From an uncultured Collinsella sp. (GTDB lineage: Bacteria; Actinomycetota; Coriobacteriia; Coriobacteriales; Coriobacteriaceae): a DNA stretch of 5,237 nt. The stretch is from assembly GCA_900757185.1 (NCBI GenBank), contig CAAEMX010000019.1, forward strand, positions 1 through 5,237, given 5' to 3'. The notes under the pieces are model-generated. The model saw nothing but the letters and a program-made list of their open reading frames with translations, was not told the origin of the DNA and made no database searches. Positions 1-5,237 of the stretch are shown piece after piece (position 1 is the stretch's first letter; the number at the start of each line of letters is the position of its first letter). The position numbers were made by a program, and so were the translations under genes.

Positions 1-19
1 CCACCCGCGTAGCGGGTGG
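1..19. repeat. Hairpin 1 (8-bp stem, GTA loop)
   Basis: CCACCCGC (1-8) and GCGGGTGG (12-19) are perfectly complementary around a 3-base loop. On the plus strand it is followed by TTTAAA, so it could be a weak plus-strand terminator for a gene left of the window. That reading is inference. Confidence 0.75.
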
Positions 20-25
20 TTTAAA

Positions 26-46
26 GCTGGCCGCTGCGCGGCCAGC
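26..46. repeat. Hairpin 2 (9-bp stem, TGC loop)
   Basis: GCTGGCCGC (26-34) pairs perfectly with GCGGCCAGC (38-46). On the minus strand the stem is followed by TTTAAA, a weak terminator-like tail that could serve transcripts arriving from ileS. Confidence 0.75.
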
Positions 47-65
47 AGACTAAAGTCTTGAATGA

Positions 66-94
66 AAGGGCGCTGACCTTTCGGTCGCGCCCTT
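66..94 (-). terminator. Hairpin 3, possible weak ileS terminator with GAAA loop
   Basis: AAGGGCGC (66-73) pairs with GCGCCCTT (87-94), and GACC (75-78) pairs with GGTC (83-86), leaving T74 as a one-base bulge: a 12-bp stem. Read on the minus strand the loop is GAAA, a stable GNRA tetraloop, and the tail is TTTCATT. The tetraloop favours an RNA role on the minus strand, the direction of ileS, but the T-tract is short, so terminator function is tentative. Confidence 0.45.
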
Positions 95-143
95 GAAATT
101 GAACGTCAGATTGTCCAAATGCGGCCCGCACAGCGTCAGCTGG

Positions 144-167
144 TCCGCCGTTCGGTAGAACGGCGGA
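144..167. repeat. Hairpin 4 (10-bp stem, GGTA loop)
   Basis: TCCGCCGTTC (144-153) pairs perfectly with GAACGGCGGA (158-167). The apex CGTTCGGTAGAACG closely resembles the apex of the 204-238 hairpin read on the opposite strand (CGTTCGTAGAACG), suggesting that the two are related. There is no T-tract on either side. Confidence 0.75.
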
Positions 168-203
168 ACCCCCAATTGCCGCTTAGGGACGTTTGCAGCG
201 TCG

Positions 204-234
204 GTAGGTTACGGCGTTCTACGAACGCCGTAAC

Positions 235-238
<4 letters not shown>
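204..238. repeat. Perfect 15-bp palindrome spanning the ileS stop codon
   Basis: GTAGGTTACGGCGTT (204-218) is fully complementary to AACGCCGTAACCTAC (224-238), with the 5-base loop CTACG. The ileS stop codon TAG (complement of 235-237) lies inside the right arm, so the hairpin forms at the very end of the message. No T-run follows on the minus strand (next bases CGACGC), so it is not a classical intrinsic terminator. An mRNA-stabilising 3' hairpin or a REP-type element is more likely. Confidence 0.8.
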
Positions 239-3036
<2,798 letters not shown>

Positions 3037-3040
3037 GGTA

Positions 3041-3047
3041 CCCCTTT
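3041..3047 (-). promoter_or_regulatory. ileS ribosome binding site supporting the GTG start
   Basis: Read on the minus strand, AAAGGGG ends 4 bases before GTG (3034-3036). The spacing is short and the match to the anti-Shine-Dalgarno sequence imperfect, but it is the only purine-rich site near any in-frame start. ATG at 3053-3055 is out of frame with ileS. Confidence 0.7.
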
Positions 3048-3079
3048 CTTGTCATGGGCGCGCACGCCCTCTGGGCACC

Positions 3080-3116
3080 AAAAAAGCGCCCGTCCCTACA
3101 AGCTGGGACGAAGCGC
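3080..3116 (-). terminator. T-box-controlled intrinsic terminator upstream of ileS
   Basis: On the minus strand GCGCTTCGTCCC (3105-3116) pairs with GGGACGGGCGC (3086-3096) apart from one bulged T, around the loop AGCTTGTA, and is followed by six T residues (3080-3085). This is the off state of the T-box when tRNA-Ile is charged. Confidence 0.93.
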
Positions 3117-3166
3117 CACAAACGGGCTGCACGCCCGCAAAAGCTCTTCGTTTAACCACCCAGCTT
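3100..3166 (-). promoter_or_regulatory. T-box antiterminator with UGGUUAA bulge and an inserted hairpin
   Basis: AAGCTGGG (3159-3166) pairs perfectly with CCCAGCTT (3100-3107), and ACGAAG (3146-3151) pairs perfectly with CTTCGT (3108-3113). This leaves exactly seven unpaired bases, UGGUUAA (3152-3158), as the acceptor-binding bulge. UGGU complements the ACCA end of tRNA-Ile. The apical loop holds a separate stem, CGGGC (3133-3137) with GCCCG (3123-3127). The 3' strand of the antiterminator includes the 5' strand of the terminator, so the two folds exclude each other. Confidence 0.9.
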
Positions 3167-3294
3167 AGATGCCCTCGCCCGCGTATTCGCGCGCTCGCAT
3201 CCGTTACTCGGCTGGTCTGTATCGACGACCATCTCGGCGATGTCTACTAAGACGTGCCTGTGCGGCGCGCCCGTTGGGACCGCAGCTCCGGGGT

Positions 3295-3297
3295 GAT
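3295..3297 (-). promoter_or_regulatory. T-box specifier codon AUC (isoleucine)
   Basis: In the leader read on the minus strand, GATGAAAATCACCCCGGAGC has the usual specifier-loop layout: GAA, codon, purine, then the pyrimidine-rich descending strand. The triplet is AUC, which pairs with the GAU anticodon of tRNA-Ile and agrees with the downstream gene. Confidence 0.9.
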
Positions 3298-3379
3298 TTT
3301 CATCGGTCGCATGCACGGGTTCTCAGCGCTCCCCGCTCTCTGTGGCATGCGGACGGCCGACTACTCGTCCCCATCAACG

Positions 3380-3407
3380 CTTATGCGCTGTATGGTAACA
3401 CGGTCAA
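3380..3407 (-). promoter_or_regulatory. Candidate sigma-A-type promoter for the ileS leader
   Basis: Read on the minus strand, TTGACC (3402-3407, five of six matches to TTGACA) is separated by 16 bases from CATAAG (3380-3385, four of six matches to TATAAT). Transcription would begin near 3373-3374, directly before the first strand of Stem I, which is where a T-box promoter should start. This positional fit is the main support. Confidence 0.5.
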
Positions 3408-3510
3408 CGCCGGCGAAAAACCCTCAACATCGGTTTCATACTTTAGAAACTTCTCGCGATCGCAAGCACTCACTTGGAGCAAAATACCTGAAAGCACTTT
3501 ATCTAACGAA
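3408..3510. other. Divergent intergenic spacer; promoter of the dehydrogenase gene expected here
   Basis: This stretch separates the ileS promoter candidate from the plus-strand dehydrogenase gene. It contains GTTTC (3433-3437) and GAAAC (3446-3450), an inverted repeat with an 8-base spacer, and the palindrome GCGATCGC (3456-3463); either could be a chance match or an operator. A weak plus-strand promoter candidate is TTGGAG (3474-3479) with TTTATC (3498-3503), 18 bases apart. I cannot assign the promoter confidently. Confidence 0.35.
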
Positions 3511-3516
3511 AGAAGG
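3511..3516 (+). promoter_or_regulatory. Ribosome binding site of the dehydrogenase gene
   Basis: AGAAGG lies 5 bases before the ATG at 3522-3524 and supports that start over the in-frame ATG at codon 6. Confidence 0.75.
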
Positions 3517-3521
3517 CTGCT

Positions 3522-4604
3522 ATGCGCACGATTGGAATGAGCGACTACACCGTTGGCGAGGATTGCTTTATCGAGCTGCCCGCCGCACTAGCAGAGTACA
3601 GAGCGACCAAGGTCGCCATCATTGGCGGCAAGCGAGCCCTGGCTGCGGCGCTGCCGGGTATCGCGGCGGCGCTTGAAGGTACCGATGTCGAGGTTCTGGA
3701 GACGCGCGTCTATGGCACCAACAGTACGCGTGCCAATATCGCCAAGGTCGTGAACTCCCCTGCCTGCCAGGAAGCCGACGTGCTCATCGCATGCGGCGGC
3801 GGCAAAGCGCTCGACACCGTCAAGACGGCGGCCATCGAGCTCAAGAAGATCGTCTTTACGGTACCGACGATCTGCTCCAACTGCTCGGCCGCGACCGCCA
3901 TTGCCGTTGTCTACAACGACGGCGGCTCGCTCGAGGGCTATTCGTACCCCAACCGCCCCGCGCACATCTTCATCAACCCCAAGATCATCGCCGAGGCTCC
4001 GGCGGAGTACTTTTGGGCGGGCGTGGGCGATGCCCTGTCCAAACAGCCCGAGGTCGAGTACGCCACGAGCGCCGGCAACCTGGAGCACACCGCCGGTCTT
4101 GGCCTGGCGCTCGCACACACCTGCTCCGAGCCGCTGTTTACCTATGGCGTGCAGGGTCTTGAGGACGTTCGCCAGAACCTGTCGACCGAAGCCGTCAAGC
4201 AGATCGCGCTCGATATCGTGGTCAACACGGGCTACGTCTCCAACCTGACCAACCAAAACGATTACTACTACAACTCGAGCGTGGCGCATGCGTTCTACAA
4301 CGCCACCTGCAGCATTCCGCGCGAGGGCACCTACCTGCATGGCGAGGTCGTGAGCCTGGGCGTGCTGGTGCTGTTTGCCTATACGGGCGATACCAAGAAC
4401 CTTGAGCGCTACGCAGCCTTTAACAAGGAGATGGGGCTGCCCGTGACGCTTGAGCAGGTCGGGCTTTCCGAGTCCGATATCCCCGCCCTGTGCGAGTATG
4501 CGCACGCCACCAACGAGTGGAAGCAGGGAAACCCCGAGCCCTTCACCGACGAAAAGTTCGCCACCGCCATCAAGGCTGCCAACACCTACGGCCACACGCT
4601 CTAG
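3522..4604 (+). CDS. Iron-containing alcohol dehydrogenase family protein, glycerol dehydrogenase-like
   Basis: A 360-aa cytoplasmic, probably NAD(P)-dependent, metal-requiring oxidoreductase acting on an alcohol or polyol; the exact substrate cannot be read from the sequence. The N-terminal half has the dinucleotide-binding fold with VAIIGGKRAL (31-40) and the glycine-rich GGGKALDTVK (92-101), followed by VPTICSNCSAATAIAVVY (114-131), which matches the position of the glycerol dehydrogenase PTIASTDAPCSALSVIY segment. The C-terminal helical half retains the three expected metal ligands: D170 in GVGDAL, H256 in VAHAFYN and H273 in YLHGEVV. Length fits the GldA-like branch (about 360-370). It lies alone, divergent from ileS, between its own ribosome site and a terminator 9 bases after the stop, so it looks monocistronic. 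Codon use is strongly G/C-ending like ileS, so it appears native. Alternatives are other polyol or butanol dehydrogenase-like members of the same superfamily. Confidence 0.9.
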   Translation: MRTIGMSDYTVGEDCFIELPAALAEYRATKVAIIGGKRALAAALPGIAAALEGTDVEVLETRVYGTNSTRANIAKVVNSPACQEADVLIACGGGKALDTVKTAAIELKKIVFTVPTICSNCSAATAIAVVYNDGGSLEGYSYPNRPAHIFINPKIIAEAPAEYFWAGVGDALSKQPEVEYATSAGNLEHTAGLGLALAHTCSEPLFTYGVQGLEDVRQNLSTEAVKQIALDIVVNTGYVSNLTNQNDYYYNSSVAHAFYNATCSIPREGTYLHGEVVSLGVLVLFAYTGDTKNLERYAAFNKEMGLPVTLEQVGLSESDIPALCEYAHATNEWKQGNPEPFTDEKFATAIKAANTYGHTL

Positions 4605-4613
4605 GACTGGCCC

Positions 4614-4656
4614 AAAACCACCACAAAGGGGACAGGCACCTTTCTGGTGGTTTTTT
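4614..4656 (+). terminator. Terminator of the dehydrogenase gene, carrying a GGGGACAGGCACC motif
   Basis: AAAACCACCA (4614-4623) pairs with TGGTGGTTTT (4645-4654). After one C/C mismatch, AAAGG (4625-4629) pairs with CCTTT (4639-4643) around a 9-base loop. The stem ends in six T residues (4651-4656). The inner GGGGACAGGCACCTTT is a widely dispersed intergenic motif in my recollection, so the terminator may derive from a REP-like repeat. Confidence 0.85.
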
Positions 4657-4675
4657 ATTGCTCCAGCATTCAGTT

Positions 4676-4723
4676 CGTACTCGAACCCGATTCTTTACGA
4701 GGAAGGGTTCGGGTACGTTTTTT
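4676..4723 (+). terminator. Second intrinsic terminator (13-bp stem, T6)
   Basis: CGTACTCGAACCC (4676-4688) pairs with GGGTTCGGGTACG (4705-4717) along all 13 positions, with one G-U wobble, around a 16-base loop, and runs directly into TTTTTT (4718-4723). It lies only 20 bases after the first terminator with no gene between, so it is either a back-up or ends a very short transcript. Confidence 0.85.
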
Positions 4724-4779
4724 GTTTATCGGAAATTCTGCGGAAGGACTACTCGGAACGGTAAACAGGAACGAACAGA

Positions 4780-4821
4780 GGCAGGGTATCATCGTGGTGA
4801 TGGTATCCTGCCTTTTATTTT
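4780..4821 (+). terminator. Third intrinsic terminator (14-bp stem)
   Basis: GGCAGGGTATCATC (4780-4793) pairs with GATGGTATCCTGCC (4799-4812) at all 14 positions, including two G-U wobbles, around the loop GTGGT. The tail is TTTTATTTT (4813-4821). The polarity is plus strand only. The 56 bases before it (4724-4779) can form GTTTATC with GGTAAAC, so a small RNA ending here is possible. Confidence 0.88.
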
Positions 4822-4825
4822 GCGG

Positions 4826-4854
4826 GATCAAGGTCGCTTTATGCGAACTTGATC
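4826..4854. repeat. Hairpin with 12-base arms and one mismatch
   Basis: GATCAAGGTCGC (4826-4837) pairs with GCGAACTTGATC (4843-4854) except for one G/A mismatch, around the loop TTTAT. No T-run follows, so it is not a terminator. It starts 4 bases after the tail of the third terminator. Function unknown. Confidence 0.65.
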
Positions 4855-4887
4855 GCCACTTATATGGCACATTGATGGCAATTGCTT

Positions 4888-5011
4888 CGTACGTGCATAC
4901 CGGGAGCCTGTACACCTCTGGCAAGGCGTAACACACTAGACTTTGTTCCAAAGTCCGTGTGCCAAGGGGGCAGGCCCCTTAGAATTCCTGTGGAGTGTGT
5001 ACGCACGTACG
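4888..5011. repeat. Long-range inverted repeat enclosing nested hairpins
   Basis: CGTACGTGCATAC (4888-4900) is complementary to GTACGCACGTACG (4999-5011) at 12 of 13 positions. The 98 bases between hold CACAC (4932-4936) with GTGTG (4957-4961) stacked on GACTTT (4939-4944) with AAAGTC (4950-4955), then AAGGGG (4964-4969) with CCCCTT (4975-4980), and possibly GCCT (4906-4909) with AGGC (4924-4927). The result is a multi-branched fold of about 124 nt ending roughly 110 bases before the S51-like gene. It could be a 5' leader element, a separate RNA, or a small non-autonomous mobile element with 13-bp ends. I match it to no known riboswitch family and see no flanking target duplication. Confidence 0.6.
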
Positions 5012-5104
5012 CAGGAAAACGGCAAAATTTCGCTATATCAGGGCGTTCTTTCATTGGAGAGTATGGTATACACGGCTTAGTTCAACAAATAAGAATTTAT
5101 ATAT

Positions 5105-5111
5105 AAAGGAG
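5105..5111 (+). promoter_or_regulatory. Strong ribosome binding site of the S51-like gene
   Basis: AAAGGAG ends 7 bases before ATG at 5119-5121. An in-frame GTG immediately precedes this ATG (5116-5118), but the ATG has the better spacing and is the more usual start. Confidence 0.85.
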
Positions 5112-5118
5112 AATAGTG

Positions 5119-5237
5119 ATGAAACTGTTTTTATGTTCCCACTTTTCAAGTGTAGGAAGTCTGATAAAGGAAGAAATTGAAAATAAAAAAGTCGCATTTA
5201 TTCCAACAGCTTCGCTGCGTGAAGGCTACACCGGTTA
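5119..5237 (+). CDS. Peptidase S51 / dipeptidase E-like protein, 5' part only
   Basis: Only the first 39 codons are in the window; the frame stays open at the right edge. The start MKLFLCSHFSSVG, then a charged helix (SLIKEEIENKK), then the strand VAFIPTAS followed by LREGYTG, is the typical opening of peptidase S51 family proteins, which have a class I glutamine amidotransferase-like fold and cleave dipeptides or act as cyanophycinase relatives. The catalytic serine, expected well over 60 residues further on, cannot be checked. The visible coding part is about 37% GC with many A/T-ending codons, unlike ileS and the dehydrogenase, pointing to acquisition from an AT-rich Firmicutes-like donor. 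Other members of the same fold are possible. Confidence 0.75.
   Translation, partial: MKLFLCSHFSSVGSLIKEEIENKKVAFIPTASLREGYTG

Larger units (their letters stand above)
1..234. other. Gene-free region downstream of ileS, rich in hairpins
   Basis: I see no convincing coding sequence here. The region contains four perfect or near-perfect short-loop hairpins and most of a fifth, separated by about 6 to 50 bases. None is followed by a long T-run on either strand, so only weak terminator function can be argued for any single one. Together they may end ileS transcription, protect the mRNA 3' end, or belong to a repetitive intergenic element. The window starts exactly at the first base of the first hairpin, so the cluster may extend further left. 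Confidence 0.7.
3080..3374 (-). ncRNA. T-box riboswitch leader of ileS (isoleucine, AUC specifier)
   Basis: This 5' leader senses the charging state of tRNA-Ile. Read on the minus strand it has the canonical order. Stem I has base pairing GGGAC (3367-3371) with GTCCC (3276-3280), an inner stem CGCATGC (3345-3351) with GCATGCG (3308-3314), an AGAGAG bulge (3336-3341) and a distal loop containing GCTGAGAA. The specifier loop GAAAATCA carries AUC at 3295-3297. A Stem II region follows with an AGTA / GA loop-E-like pattern, then a IIA/B-like CCGAGTAACGG (3201-3211) and a small Stem III CGCG-AATA-CGCG (3180-3191). Last come the T-box sequence GGGTGGTTAAACG (3149-3161) and a terminator. Uncharged tRNA should pair its ACCA end with UGGU and switch transcription on. 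The layout indicates transcription attenuation, unlike the translational type described for ileS of several other actinobacteria. Confidence 0.93.
4605..5118. other. Structured gene-free intergenic region
   Basis: About 500 bases lie between the dehydrogenase and the S51-like gene with no coding sequence I can support: the short open frames run through terminators, lack ribosome sites and resemble nothing known. It contains three plus-strand terminators (4614-4656, 4676-4723, 4780-4821), a hairpin at 4826-4854, a long-range inverted repeat with inner hairpins (4888-5011), and an AT-rich stretch from about 5020 leading into the next gene. The promoter for that gene is expected after 4821. TGGTATACA (5064-5072) is a possible extended -10 box, with no good -35 box. 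Confidence 0.65.

Noticed and set aside
3169..3676. Overlapping plus-strand open frames across the T-box and the dehydrogenase start
   Set aside because: They lie over a structured RNA leader of opposite polarity, have no ribosome sites and give Arg/Ser-rich sequences of no known type.
3588..4595. 335-codon open frame on the minus strand opposite the dehydrogenase
   Set aside because: Antisense shadow of a well-supported gene; low-complexity Gly/Val/Leu/Arg-rich product without motifs.
4676..4717. tRNA 3' end or attachment site, because of GGGTTCGGGTAC
   Set aside because: It resembles a T-arm, but there is no cloverleaf around it, and the perfect 13-bp stem followed by T6 is better explained as a terminator.
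4670..4951. 93-codon minus-strand open frame in the intergenic region
   Set aside because: It is the complement of two intrinsic terminators and part of the folded element, has no clear ribosome site and no recognisable sequence.
4888..5011. Autonomous insertion sequence
   Set aside because: There is no transposase frame inside, and the flanks show no target-site duplication; at most a miniature element is possible.
4822..5118. Known riboswitch (SAM, TPP, FMN, lysine, cobalamin, ZTP, c-di-GMP) in the S51-like leader
   Set aside because: I looked for the conserved cores I know of these families and found none; only generic pairing is visible.
4450..5180. Short plus-strand open frames (4450-4764, 4490-4852, 4647-4931, 4882-5106, 4995-5180)
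   Set aside because: They run through terminators or overlap the dehydrogenase or S51-like gene in other frames; none has a convincing ribosome site or domain.

Overview
The window most likely comes from a high-GC Gram-positive bacterium of the Coriobacteriia (a Collinsella-like gut actinobacterium). That is inferred from strongly G/C-biased codon use in the two complete genes, a GTG start on ileS, a Firmicutes-style T-box leader, and an intergenic hairpin carrying GGGGACAGGCACC, a motif I associate with these genomes. No database search was possible.

Layout: (1) 1-234 has no gene and holds four hairpins plus most of a fifth, which runs into the ileS stop codon. (2) 235-3036, minus strand, is a complete isoleucyl-tRNA synthetase gene, ileS. 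(3) 3037-3407, minus strand, is its regulatory leader: a TTGACC/CATAAG promoter candidate, a complete transcription-attenuating T-box riboswitch with an AUC (Ile) specifier, a terminator and a Shine-Dalgarno sequence. (4) 3522-4604, plus strand and divergent from ileS, encodes a 360-aa iron-containing alcohol dehydrogenase / glycerol dehydrogenase-like protein. (5) 4605-5118 is gene-free but highly structured: three plus-strand terminators in a row, a further hairpin, and a long-range inverted repeat (4888-4900 with 4999-5011) enclosing at least two hairpins. (6) 5119 to the window end is the start of an AT-rich gene (about 37% GC in the visible part) that looks like a peptidase S51 / class I glutamine amidotransferase-like protein.

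How it works together: uncharged tRNA-Ile is expected to bind the T-box, with its anticodon on the AUC specifier and its ACCA end on the UGGU bulge. This stabilises the antiterminator and lets RNA polymerase read into ileS, so synthetase output follows isoleucine charging. The dehydrogenase and the S51-like gene appear to be separate transcription units with no visible functional link to ileS.

The best leads are the T-box with its atypical UGGUUAA bulge, apparent substitutions in the IleRS editing pocket, the compact hairpin cluster downstream of ileS, and the unexplained folded element at 4888-5011 just before the AT-rich gene. I do not see a clearly new multi-gene system.
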